Positions 27,092-35,955 of a stretch of DNA of 64,000 bases are shown piece by piece. The notes under the pieces are model-generated. The model was not told the origin of the DNA, searched no databases, and worked only from the letters and a program-made list of their open reading frames with translations. A program made the translations under genes and the position numbers. The stretch comes from Prochlorococcus sp. MIT 1307 (GTDB lineage: Bacteria; Cyanobacteriota; Cyanobacteriia; PCC-6307; Cyanobiaceae). The DNA is taken from positions 1,178,001-1,242,000 of the forward strand of contig NZ_CP139301.1 in assembly GCF_034092395.1 (NCBI RefSeq), written 5' to 3'. Numbering within the stretch: position 1 is the stretch's first letter; each line of letters starts with the position of its first letter.

Positions 27092-28534
27092 ATGAAAAGT
27101 CCAAACCAAGTTGATGAAATCATTTCACAACCATATAAGTATGGATTTATTACTGATATAGAAACAGAAAAAATATCTAAAGGGTTAGATGAAAATGTTA
27201 TTCGCCTAATATCAAAGAAAAAGCAAGAGCCTCAATTTCTTCTTGATTTTCGTCTAAAGGCATATAAGAACTGGCTTAAAATGGAAGAGCCAAACTGGGC
27301 AGATCTAGGGTACAAGCCTATTAATTATCAAGAGATAATTTATTACGCTGCTCCTAAAAATAATAAGAAGAAAACAAGTCTTGACGAAGTTGATCCAAAA
27401 CTGTTAGAAACTTTCGATAAACTAGGGATTCCCTTAAGCGAGCAAAAACGTTTATCTAATGTTGCCGTAGATGCTGTATTTGATAGTGTCTCTATAGCAA
27501 CAACTTATAAAGAAAAGCTTGCAGAGCATGGAGTTATTTTTTGCTCAATCAGTGAAGCAGTTAATGAATACCCAGACTTAATTAAATCTTATATAGGAAC
27601 CGTAGTGCCAAGCAATGATAATTACTTTGCAGCGCTAAACTCAGCGGTATTTAGTGATGGTTCTTTTGTATTTATTCCTAAAGGTGTTAATTGTCCAATG
27701 GAGTTATCTTCTTATTTTAGGATAAATTCAGGCGACACAGGTCAATTTGAGCGCACATTAATCATTGCAGAAGAACATTCCTCGGTAAGTTATTTGGAAG
27801 GCTGTACTGCGCCTATGTTTGATACAAATACTCTACATGCTGCCGTAGTGGAGTTAATCACATTGGACAACGCTTCCATTAAATATTCAACAGTTCAAAA
27901 TTGGTACTCAGGCAATGAAAAAGGAGTTGGTGGAATTTATAATTTCGTAACCAAGCGAGGTCACTGTAGAGGAAGAAATAGCAAAATTAGTTGGTCTCAA
28001 GTAGAAACAGGGTCAGCAATTACATGGAAATATCCAAGCTGTATTCTTCAAGGTGAAGGTTCAATTGGAGAGTTTTATTCTGTAGCCTTAACCAACAATC
28101 TGCAAAAGGCCGATACTGGAACCAAGATGATTCATGTAGGTGCAAATACTAAATCAACTATTGTGAGTAAAGGAATAAGTGCTGGTCACTCTAGTAATAG
28201 TTATCGTGGATTAGTTCAAATTGGTCCAAAAGCTAGTGGCGCGAAAAATTATAGTCAATGCGATTCCATGTTAATTGGCGATAAAGCGGCCGCAAACACG
28301 TATCCATACATTCGATCTCAACAACCACTAGCCAATATTGAACATGAGGCAAGTACATGCAGAATCTCAGAGGATCAATTGTTCTACCTACAGAGTAGAG
28401 GTATTGGTTTTGAAGAAGCAATTTCAATGATGGTTAGCGGTTTTTGTAGAGATGTCTTCAATCAACTTCCCATGGAATTTGCTGCCGAAGCTGACAAACT
28501 TCTGGCCTTAAAGCTGGAGGGTTCTGTTGGTTGA
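27092..28534 (+). CDS. sufB: Fe-S cluster assembly scaffold SufB
   Basis: A SufB of about 480 residues from ATG at 27092 ([20 protein letters not shown]). The frame is open four codons further upstream, but that is less likely. Conserved stretches include [40 protein letters not shown] and [20 protein letters not shown], the last holding a conserved cysteine. SufB, with SufC and SufD, forms the SufBC2D scaffold on which [4Fe-4S] clusters are built. It is the first gene of sufBCDS and is divergent from sufR. Confidence 0.97.
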   Translation: MKSPNQVDEIISQPYKYGFITDIETEKISKGLDENVIRLISKKKQEPQFLLDFRLKAYKNWLKMEEPNWADLGYKPINYQEIIYYAAPKNNKKKTSLDEVDPKLLETFDKLGIPLSEQKRLSNVAVDAVFDSVSIATTYKEKLAEHGVIFCSISEAVNEYPDLIKSYIGTVVPSNDNYFAALNSAVFSDGSFVFIPKGVNCPMELSSYFRINSGDTGQFERTLIIAEEHSSVSYLEGCTAPMFDTNTLHAAVVELITLDNASIKYSTVQNWYSGNEKGVGGIYNFVTKRGHCRGRNSKISWSQVETGSAITWKYPSCILQGEGSIGEFYSVALTNNLQKADTGTKMIHVGANTKSTIVSKGISAGHSSNSYRGLVQIGPKASGAKNYSQCDSMLIGDKAAANTYPYIRSQQPLANIEHEASTCRISEDQLFYLQSRGIGFEEAISMMVSGFCRDVFNQLPMEFAAEADKLLALKLEGSVG

Positions 28535-28597
28535 TCTGTATAGATCCAATTAATTCCTCAACATTTGTTCTATTTCTCCTAGATTTTTTCCCCTTAA

Positions 28598-29392
28598 GTG
28601 AAACGCAAAGACGCCAAGCTAATTCTTGAAATTTCTGATCTGCATGCAAATGTAGAAGATCAGCCAATCCTAAAAGGAGTCAACCTAAAAATTCATGCTG
28701 GTGAAATTCACGCCATAATGGGACGAAATGGGAGCGGGAAAAGCACTCTCTCAAAAGTAATAGCTGGCCATCCTGCTTATGAAGTGACTTCAGGGTTAAT
28801 CAAGTTTGAAGGGCAAAACCTACTCGTAATGGACCCTGAAGAAAGAGCTCGAATAGGCATTTTTCTTGGTTTTCAATATCCAATCGAAATTCCAGGCGTG
28901 AGCAATCTAGAGTTCCTACGAGTAGCAACTAATATTCGCCGACAAAGTCGTGGCGAAGAAGAACTCGACACTTTTGAGTTCGAAGATCTTGTTAAAGAGC
29001 GGCTCAAAGTAGTCCAAATGGATGAAGTTTTTTTAGAGCGTTGTGTAAATGAAGGGTTTTCTGGAGGAGAAAAAAAACGCAATGAAATCCTTCAAATGGC
29101 CTTGCTAGAGCCAACAATGGCCATTCTCGATGAAACCGATTCAGGTCTGGACATCGATGCTCTACGAATAGTTGCTTCAGGAGTAAATCAACTTGCAACT
29201 CCTGATACATCTACACTCCTTATTACCCACTATCAACGACTACTCAATGAAATAACCCCTGACTTTGTTCATGTGATGTCAGCAGGAAAGATTCTGAAAA
29301 CTGGTGGAAGAGAACTAGCCATTGAATTGGAACAAGCCGGTTATGACTGGATAGATAGTCCTATAACCGAACAGAGTATGGAGAGCAATTAA
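28598..29392 (+). CDS. sufC: Fe-S assembly ATPase SufC
   Basis: A 264-residue ABC ATPase starting with GTG. Walker A is [12 protein letters not shown], the signature is [19 protein letters not shown], and Walker B is [16 protein letters not shown], all matching the SufC family. It is soluble and gives energy for conformational change in the SufBC2D complex. It lies 63 bases after sufB and two bases before sufD. Confidence 0.97.
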   Translation: MKRKDAKLILEISDLHANVEDQPILKGVNLKIHAGEIHAIMGRNGSGKSTLSKVIAGHPAYEVTSGLIKFEGQNLLVMDPEERARIGIFLGFQYPIEIPGVSNLEFLRVATNIRRQSRGEEELDTFEFEDLVKERLKVVQMDEVFLERCVNEGFSGGEKKRNEILQMALLEPTMAILDETDSGLDIDALRIVASGVNQLATPDTSTLLITHYQRLLNEITPDFVHVMSAGKILKTGGRELAIELEQAGYDWIDSPITEQSMESN

Positions 29393-29394
29393 TA

Positions 29395-30627
29395 ATGGTG
29401 TTAACTAATCAATGGGTCAATGGACTTCCCTCTCCAAAGGGTATCCTCAAAAATATACAAAGATGTGGGAGAGAATCGCTCTTCAAAAAAAATCTACCTA
29501 CAAGAGATCTTGAAGCCTGGCGATTAACCGATCTAAAACGTCTAGAAAACCTTCTAACTCTTCCACTTTCGCCAGAGAAACAATTCAAATCAACCACCAA
29601 ATCTGACTCATGGCCTGAACAAACCAATGGAAGTATTCGCATAGTTTTAGGCCCACAACAAAGCTATGAGTCAATAAAACTCCCGCTTGGAGTAAGAAGT
29701 TTAACTAGTAAAGAAATTGAAGAACATCTAGTAAGTACCCTGAACAAAAATTCTAGGAACCAAAACTGGCTAATAGACATTAACCAGGCCACTACAAATC
29801 AAGTACTAGCAATAAAAGTGGGCAGCGAAAACCCTATCTCTCTTGAGTTAGTAATGCCATCGGAAAAAAATACATTTACGCCTACCAGAGTGATAATCAT
29901 CATGGAAGAGTCAGCAAGTCTGCAATTACTGCAAGTTGCTCTTGGTTCAGAAAACTCAGCTCATAGCCATATTCTAGAAATTCATCTGGCTAAAAATGCA
30001 GAACTGAATCACGGTTTTCTTGCTCTAGGAGGTGGCGATGCAAGTTGTTTAGCACATCTTTCAGTAAAGCAAGAGGCTGGCAGCAAATATTCATTAACTT
30101 CAATCCAGCAGGGATGGTTCTTAAGTAGATTAGAGCCAGAAATAATCCAATTAAAAGGTCAAGGAAAAACAAAATTACAAGGTCTACAAGTATCAACTGG
30201 TGAGCAACAAATAGCTACTCACTCTTTAGTTCGTTTTGAGGGGCCTAACGGATACCTTTCTCAATTACATAAGGCTGCTGCAAGTCAAAACTCACATTCG
30301 ATTTTTAATGGTGCAATTAAGGTCCCACAAATTGCCCAACAAACAAATGCCTCTCAATTAAGTCGCAATCTATTGTTGTCCAAGCATGCTCGAATCGATA
30401 CAAAGCCTGAATTAGAAATCGTAGCTGATGATGTTAAATGTTCTCATGGTGCAACTATCAGTCAACTTCAAGAAGATGAACTGTTTTACCTTCAGAGTAG
30501 AGGAATTGATTCCAGGCAAGCCACTTCGTTACTTCTAAAAGGCTATTGCCAAGAAATTGTTGATGCCCTTCCAATGAATGCTAATCGCTGGAACATCCTA
30601 AAAAAGATTTTAGAAAGTATAAATTAA
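29395..30627 (+). CDS. sufD: Fe-S assembly protein SufD
   Basis: A 410-residue beta-helix protein homologous to SufB. The N-terminal region is LPTRDLEAWRLTDLKRLENL. The C-terminal region is conserved ([27 protein letters not shown]) with the Cys and His residues needed for the SufBC2D interface and iron entry. Sequence is more divergent than SufB, as usual in this group. The start is two bases after sufC, and the stop overlaps sufS by one base (TAATG). Confidence 0.93.
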   Translation: MVLTNQWVNGLPSPKGILKNIQRCGRESLFKKNLPTRDLEAWRLTDLKRLENLLTLPLSPEKQFKSTTKSDSWPEQTNGSIRIVLGPQQSYESIKLPLGVRSLTSKEIEEHLVSTLNKNSRNQNWLIDINQATTNQVLAIKVGSENPISLELVMPSEKNTFTPTRVIIIMEESASLQLLQVALGSENSAHSHILEIHLAKNAELNHGFLALGGGDASCLAHLSVKQEAGSKYSLTSIQQGWFLSRLEPEIIQLKGQGKTKLQGLQVSTGEQQIATHSLVRFEGPNGYLSQLHKAAASQNSHSIFNGAIKVPQIAQQTNASQLSRNLLLSKHARIDTKPELEIVADDVKCSHGATISQLQEDELFYLQSRGIDSRQATSLLLKGYCQEIVDALPMNANRWNILKKILESIN

Positions 30628-31883
30628 TGGCGAACAAACAACAAACACTTGCAGAAATAACCCGCAGGGATTTTCCACTTTTTCGCAATGGCTCTAATAA
30701 TCAAAAAAAGCTTATCTATTTAGATCATGCTGCAACCAGTCAAAAACCTTCTCAAGTAATTGAAGCCTTAAAAAATTACTACAGCTATAACAATGCAAAT
30801 GTTCATAGAGGTGCACACCAATTAAGTGCAAGAGCTACAGAAGCATTTGAAGAAGCTAGAGAAATCACAGCCAGCTTTATAGGTGCATCATTACCCAAAG
30901 AGATCTTATTTACTCGCAACGCAACAGAAGCAATCAATATTGTTGCTCGATCTTGGGGAGATAAAGAACTTCAAGAAGGGGATGAAATCTTACTTTCATT
31001 GATGGAGCATCACAGCAACCTTGTACCTTGGCAACAGTTATCTCAGAGGACAGGTTGCATACTCCGTCATGTTGGTATTACCCAGTCTGGAGAATTAGAC
31101 CTTGCAGATCTCCAGAGGAAGCTAAGCCCTCGAACCCGCTTAGTAAGTCTTGTTCATATCAGTAATACACTGGGATGTTGTAATCCAATATCCGAAATCA
31201 CAGAAATGGTTCATTCTTATGGAGCAATGATATTAATCGATGCATGCCAAAGCCTTGCTCATACACCAATTAATGTGCAAGCACTAAATATTGATTTTCT
31301 GGCTGGTTCTTCTCATAAATTGTGTGGTCCTACTGGTGCAGGATTCCTATGGGCTCGCGAAGAAATTCTAGAAAATATGCCTCCATTTCTAGGAGGAGGT
31401 GAAATGATTCAAGAAGTATTTCTTGATAAAAGTACTTGGGCTGAATTACCACATAAATTTGAAGCTGGTACACCAGCAGTTGGAGAAGCGATTGGAATGG
31501 GTGAAGCACTAAAATATTTAAAAAAAATTGGCCTAGAAAATATTCATTCATGGGAAAAAAATATTACTGAATACCTCTTTGAAAACCTAAATTCTATTAA
31601 CGGAGTGCGGATCTTTGGACCTAAGCCAGAGAGACAACCCAAGCGAGGTTCTCTTGCCACGTTTAGTGTAGAAGGTATCCATGCCAATGATATAGCTGAA
31701 CTGTTAGATGCAAATGGTATATGCATACGAAGTGGTCATCATTGTTGTCAACCTCTTCACCGTTATTACAAGATAAATGCTACTGCTCGAGCAAGTATTA
31801 GTTTTACATCAACAATTAATGAAATTGATTTCTTTATAGAAGAACTTACCTCTGCTATTAATTTTCTTAAAAACAATAGTTAA
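30627..31883 (+). CDS. sufS: Group II cysteine desulphurase SufS
   Basis: A 418-residue PLP-dependent enzyme. Conserved blocks are YLDHAATSQKPSQVIEAL, NVHRGAHQLSARAT, the cofactor lysine in GSSHKLCGPTGAGFLW, and the catalytic cysteine in RSGHHCCQPLHRYY. It draws sulphur from cysteine and passes it to the SufBCD scaffold. It completes the sufBCDS operon. No sufE was seen in this window. Confidence 0.96.
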   Translation: MANKQQTLAEITRRDFPLFRNGSNNQKKLIYLDHAATSQKPSQVIEALKNYYSYNNANVHRGAHQLSARATEAFEEAREITASFIGASLPKEILFTRNATEAINIVARSWGDKELQEGDEILLSLMEHHSNLVPWQQLSQRTGCILRHVGITQSGELDLADLQRKLSPRTRLVSLVHISNTLGCCNPISEITEMVHSYGAMILIDACQSLAHTPINVQALNIDFLAGSSHKLCGPTGAGFLWAREEILENMPPFLGGGEMIQEVFLDKSTWAELPHKFEAGTPAVGEAIGMGEALKYLKKIGLENIHSWEKNITEYLFENLNSINGVRIFGPKPERQPKRGSLATFSVEGIHANDIAELLDANGICIRSGHHCCQPLHRYYKINATARASISFTSTINEIDFFIEELTSAINFLKNNS

Positions 31884-33841
31884 ATCCCTAAATGTTTCCT
31901 AAAGAACTTCTCAGTAGCTTCAAGTACATGGATCTTAACCCTACTATCTCGAAAACCATGACCTTCTTCAGCGAAAGTATGCATTTCAACGGGTATGTTT
32001 CTATTTCTGAGGACATCTACAATCCTTACCGTCTGATCAGGAAGCACCACTTGATCTTTCATGCCCTGAAAGAAAATAACAGGACAATTGATTTTCTCCG
32101 CATGCTGCAAAGGTGATCGATCTAAATAAGTTGCACGTTCATCGGGCCATTGTCCTAAAAGATAGTCAAGATAGCCTGCCTCAAAACGATGCGTTTCTTG
32201 ATTCATAGATATGAGATCACTTACTGCATAACGACACGCAGCCACTCTGAAAACATCTGTAAAACATAAACATGCCAGCGTCGTGTAGCCACCTGCACTC
32301 CCTCCTTCAATTGCTAACAATTGACTATCTGCCTTCCCTGCAGATACCAAAGCCCTTGCTGCTGCTGCACAGTCAAAGACATCCACTTTCCCCCAACCTC
32401 CCTTTAATCGTTCACGATATGCCCTTCCAAAACCAGTAGAACCACCGTAATTGACATCAACCACTCCCCAACCTCTTGAAGTCCAGAATTGAATTCCAAG
32501 GTTTAAACCTTTGCCTGCCATCCCAGTCGGGCCACTATGAATTTTCACTAAAAGTGGCGGTAACAACCTATCCGAATTAAGGGGAGGGTAATACCAAGCA
32601 TGCGTTAAATGGCCCTGAAAACCCTCAAAACAAAAAGGCTCTGGAATACTAATTTGAGATTCTTCCAAAACCGGATCTCTTACGGTTGTATGCAGCCAAC
32701 TGCCAACACTTAAATGAACTTCCAGTAGACCCGATTCTTTTTTGGAATTACTAGCAATAGCGACTAATCTTTCTTCCTCAGCATGTATCCCAGATATATC
32801 ATCAAAAGGTTGCTCACACGTCCTGATTAGGCCATCACGGCTCAACACATAAATTTGCCAACTCCCATTAACACAACTAGCACTAACAATATTTTTTCCA
32901 GCTGCTGCTGCAGTTGACATTCCATACACCCATTGAGGCATAGCACTTTCAGATTCCATGCTCCAACAACGTTCCCATGAAGGGGCAACTCCAGAGTCCT
33001 TCTTTAGGTCAAGCATCATCAAGTTCCACCACCCACTGCTATCTTCTGCAACTACAAGCTCACCAGATGGCAACCATATAGGTTGAAAAACTGATTTTGA
33101 CTTTAAATTCTCTGAAGTACTTCCAGCTAGCAATTGTCGTTCAATAATTTCACCTGCATCATTGAAACGACCCACCCACAGCTGACTAACATCCCAAGGC
33201 ATTGAAGGTGCTTGCCATTCAATCCACGCCAACTGATCTCCATCAGGGCTCAATACTGCATAACCTACAAAATCTTTAGGGCGATAAATAACCTGGGGTT
33301 GTTGATGTTCTTTATCTAACGCAAAGCTAACTAAAAAATCTCTACCATTTTTTTCCATTACACCTATCCACCTTCTTCTCAAAGAATCAATCAAGCCATC
33401 TGCAAGAAAATAATCCTGATGACAAGTAAGACTTAAGGGCGAATGCAATGAACCCCACCAAACCCCTTGCTTTTGTTTTGATTGGGCAAGAACTTTCCAA
33501 GTCTGAACATAAAGAGAGCAATCCGTATCATTTATCCAAGCCAGCAACAACTTATTACCTTCGCAAAAAGAGGCCAAAGCACCTCCTCCATAACTATGAA
33601 CTCTGCTTCGCAGATTCATCGGGACAGGAGTTAACTCCTGTCCCGATGAATCTGAAGCGCCCCAAGGCCTAATCAAAGCCGTTGTACGTCCTCCCTCATT
33701 AGGTCTTTGCTCTAACCAAAGCACCCAGTCACCAATTACACGAGGCTCCCTAAGCGTTGATATTTGGCTAAGAACTTGTTCTGCACTGAGAGGTGTAAAT
33801 GCTTCTGAGAAGTGCTGAAGCTTATTTGCGTTCTTTTTCAT
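31880..33841 (-). CDS. S9 prolyl oligopeptidase-family peptidase
   Basis: A 653-residue protein. The N-terminal part is a beta-propeller with repeated motifs (LSPDGDQLAWIEW, PIWLPSGELVVAEDSSGW). The C-terminal alpha/beta-hydrolase domain has the triad: serine in AIEGGSAGGYTTLACL, aspartate in MKDQVVLPDQT, and histidine in EEGHGFRD. Family members are dipeptidyl- or acylaminoacyl-peptidases acting on short peptides. The gene contains the 44-bp palindrome at 33611-33654, coding for residues 64-77. Its stop overlaps sufS by four bases. Confidence 0.92.
   Translation of the reverse strand: MKKNANKLQHFSEAFTPLSAEQVLSQISTLREPRVIGDWVLWLEQRPNEGGRTTALIRPWGASDSSGQELTPVPMNLRSRVHSYGGGALASFCEGNKLLLAWINDTDCSLYVQTWKVLAQSKQKQGVWWGSLHSPLSLTCHQDYFLADGLIDSLRRRWIGVMEKNGRDFLVSFALDKEHQQPQVIYRPKDFVGYAVLSPDGDQLAWIEWQAPSMPWDVSQLWVGRFNDAGEIIERQLLAGSTSENLKSKSVFQPIWLPSGELVVAEDSSGWWNLMMLDLKKDSGVAPSWERCWSMESESAMPQWVYGMSTAAAAGKNIVSASCVNGSWQIYVLSRDGLIRTCEQPFDDISGIHAEEERLVAIASNSKKESGLLEVHLSVGSWLHTTVRDPVLEESQISIPEPFCFEGFQGHLTHAWYYPPLNSDRLLPPLLVKIHSGPTGMAGKGLNLGIQFWTSRGWGVVDVNYGGSTGFGRAYRERLKGGWGKVDVFDCAAAARALVSAGKADSQLLAIEGGSAGGYTTLACLCFTDVFRVAACRYAVSDLISMNQETHRFEAGYLDYLLGQWPDERATYLDRSPLQHAEKINCPVIFFQGMKDQVVLPDQTVRIVDVLRNRNIPVEMHTFAEEGHGFRDSRVKIHVLEATEKFFRKHLGI
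33611..33654. repeat. Perfect 44-bp palindrome inside the S9 peptidase gene
   Basis: Arms 33611-33632 and 33633-33654 are exact reverse complements with no loop, centred on GTTAAC. The gene strand encodes DSSGQELTPVPMNL (residues 64-77), and the plus strand, read in its own frame, spells the same peptide. The peptide fits its position in the protein, so the gene is not disrupted. Such a long loop-free palindrome is rare in bacterial coding DNA. Confidence 0.95.
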
Positions 33842-33906
33842 CGATCAAATACGAAACTGCTAGCACACATGCTTAGACTCATAGTGCTAATAAATGAGAA
33901 AACTCC

Positions 33907-34509
33907 TTGGCTCGAAGCTTTGCTGGATTGGCAAGAAATGCCGAAAACAAAAAGGCTTCAATAGCCGTTTCTAAGGAGCCACTTGCAACACCTCCGCTAA
34001 CAATCCATACGCTTGGAAATAGAGTTTTACGGAAGCCAGCACGTCGTATTAGCAAAGTAGATGAATCCATCAGGGAATTAATAAAAGATATGTTAAGAAG
34101 CATGTACTCCGCCAAAGGGATTGGACTCGCTGCTCCACAGGTAGGCATTGACAAACAACTATTGGTTATTGATCTCGATCTCGAGGACCCCACAAATCCA
34201 CCACTAATACTGATTAATCCAGAAATCATTTCATCTAGTGGAACGCTAGAAACATACGAAGAAGGATGCTTAAGTATCCCTGAGGTTTATATGGATGTTA
34301 TTAGGCCTGCATCTATCAAAGTGAGTTTCCGAGATGAAATGGGAAGACCGAAAAAAATGAATGCTGATGGTTTGATGGGAAGATGTATACAACATGAAAT
34401 TGATCACCTTAATGGTGTTCTTTTTGTGGACAGAGTCTCGAACCATGAAGAACTAGATCTTGAATTAAAAGAACATGGCTTTAAAAGTGAAGACGTCAGA
34501 TCTATTTAA
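33907..34509 (+). CDS. def: Peptide deformylase
   Basis: A 200-residue enzyme with all three metal-site motifs: GIGLAAPQVG, EEGCLSIPEV (Cys ligand) and QHEIDHLNGVLF (His-Glu-His). The start is TTG at 33907, chosen because the frame reads as family N-terminus from there (MARSFAGLARNAENKK); a later in-frame start is possible. It removes the formyl group from nascent proteins. It is divergent from the S9 peptidase gene by 65 bases. Confidence 0.94.
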   Translation: MARSFAGLARNAENKKASIAVSKEPLATPPLTIHTLGNRVLRKPARRISKVDESIRELIKDMLRSMYSAKGIGLAAPQVGIDKQLLVIDLDLEDPTNPPLILINPEIISSSGTLETYEEGCLSIPEVYMDVIRPASIKVSFRDEMGRPKKMNADGLMGRCIQHEIDHLNGVLFVDRVSNHEELDLELKEHGFKSEDVRSI

Positions 34510-34790
34510 GATTTCGAATTATCTTATTAATAGATTAAAAATTCGTCTTTTGAGTTTCTGAATAGATTCTTCATCCAGATATGAGCAAATAGATAATAAA
34601 AAAGTCTGATCTTTTAGAGCTCAGTATGAAAAGTTTCAGCAAGCAACTAATACATTAGCTTTCAATATGTTTAGAAAAGTCAATTTAAATTAAATTGAAA
34701 CGATCAATACTTTTGACAAAAGAAATCTTCCTACATCTCAAACTTGATAAAATTAAGGCAAAATAATATTTAAACCAACCACAAGTTTTT
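34510..34790. other. Intergenic spacer upstream of the HIT gene
   Basis: This AT-rich 281-base stretch shows no open frame with coding character, no strong hairpin and no RNA gene. It must contain the promoter of the HIT-protein gene and the 3' end of the def transcript. Confidence 0.4.
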
Positions 34791-35132
34791 ATGGCGGAAG
34801 AAACAGTTTTTAGCAAGATCCTCAAAGGAGATATTCCTTGTGAAGAGGTTTACAGAGATAACGAATGCCTAGCATTTCGCGATGTCCAACCTCAAGCACC
34901 CGTCCACATCCTCGTAATTCCGCAAAAAAGTATTCCTAGTCTTCGCGAAGCCGAAACAAAAGACAAAAAACTTCTAGGACATTTGCTACTTGTAGCGTCC
35001 ACCATTGCCAATAAAGAAGGACTAGACAGCTGGCGGACAGTTATCAATACAGGAGCCAGTGCAGGCCAAACTGTGTTTCATTTGCATGTGCATATAATCG
35101 GGGGACGATCTCTAAGTTGGCCCCCTGGGTGA
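34791..35132 (+). CDS. HIT-family (HINT-like) nucleotide-binding protein
   Basis: A 113-residue protein with the histidine triad VFHLHVHIIGGRSLSWPPG at the C-terminus and the FRDVQPQAPVHILVIPQKS strand region. The family hydrolyses purine-nucleotide phosphoramidates (HINT/Hit1). The ATG start is clear and the length is typical. Confidence 0.95.
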   Translation: MAEETVFSKILKGDIPCEEVYRDNECLAFRDVQPQAPVHILVIPQKSIPSLREAETKDKKLLGHLLLVASTIANKEGLDSWRTVINTGASAGQTVFHLHVHIIGGRSLSWPPG

Positions 35133-35167
35133 ATCATGCAATCTTGCACTGCTGAGAATCACCCTGG
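35125..35167 (+). terminator. Possible terminator hairpin at the end of the HIT gene
   Basis: GGGTGA (35127-35132) pairs with TCACCC (35159-35164), with one T-T mismatch and two further pairs outside it. The stem overlaps the HIT stop codon. The loop contains a small TGCA...TGCA hairpin. The following AAAAATTTT is a weak T-tract, so this is only a moderate candidate. Confidence 0.3.
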
Positions 35168-35276
35168 AAAAATTTTATATAATGCAAAAGTCTATATAGA
35201 GCCAGATTTAACCATAAAATAATTGATTTTTTGCTAAACACTTGCTTATTGAATTTCAAGAGGGATGCTTTAGGCA

Positions 35277-35585
35277 ATGATCAGAAATATGAAGATGCAA
35301 CATGTACAGCAGTCAAATGGCAAAAATTCGATTGAAGCTAATTTGACATCCTGGTTCTCAACTAGTGAGCTCCTTGAATATTTAGGTATTTCCAAATCTG
35401 AACTGGATGCACAATCAAATCTTTTTTCTGAAGGAGTGCACTACAAAAAAGAACGACCAAGTCAAGCAAATAGTCAAATGCTATGGCGAATTGATCTTAT
35501 CGATGAGTTGTTATGTTTACCCATTGCACCACTTGAAAAAGAAGCGATGGCAAAGGCCATCAATAATGAAATCACTTGCAATTAA
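35277..35585 (+). CDS. Hypothetical protein with a possible helix-turn-helix
   Basis: A 102-residue soluble protein. Residues 25-60 (WFSTSELLEYLGISKSELDA) resemble the DNA-binding segment of a MerR/excisionase-like or a short winged-helix domain. The next part is EGVHYKKERPSQANSQMLWR. The first 20 residues are polar. No family name; a DNA-binding function is inference only. Confidence 0.5.
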   Translation: MIRNMKMQHVQQSNGKNSIEANLTSWFSTSELLEYLGISKSELDAQSNLFSEGVHYKKERPSQANSQMLWRIDLIDELLCLPIAPLEKEAMAKAINNEITCN

Positions 35586-35707
35586 AGAATGCATTAAGAA
35601 GACAAGGATAATTTGATTAAGCTAGTTCGAAAAATTGGCTATTGAAATCAATCAAGCAATTATTACCTATTACATTCTAGGATCATGGTGCAAGGCTAAA
35701 AAATTAC

Positions 35708-35917
35708 ATGACACAAGCTGATAAAGTAAATTTCTACAATCAGCATAAGCTCACAATTCATCCTGAAATAAAAACTCAATCTGCAACAAAGTCGCTTTGG
35801 AGAAGACTATTCTGGAGTACTGCAAGAGATTCAGACATATATAAAGCTGGGTGTGTCGATATTTTTGTAGGCAATTTCCCTGAGCAATTTTCTAACTTAA
35901 TTAATAGGAACAAATAA
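35708..35917 (+). CDS. Small hypothetical protein (69 residues)
   Basis: A 69-residue polar protein, MTQADKVNFYNQHKLTIHPE ... SLWRRLFWSTARDSDIYKAG CVDIFVGNFPEQFSNLINRN. There is one cysteine, no membrane helix and no known motif. It lies 38 bases before the ABC transporter gene on the same strand and may be in its transcript. It could be real or spurious. Confidence 0.4.
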   Translation: MTQADKVNFYNQHKLTIHPEIKTQSATKSLWRRLFWSTARDSDIYKAGCVDIFVGNFPEQFSNLINRNK

Positions 35918-35955
35918 AAGAATACATCTTTTATTTCAATGGATATGATCTACCT

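Noticed and set aside
33448-33672. Plus-strand frame through the S9 peptidase gene
   Set aside because: It contains the same 14-residue peptide only because of the palindrome; the rest is a shadow of the peptidase.
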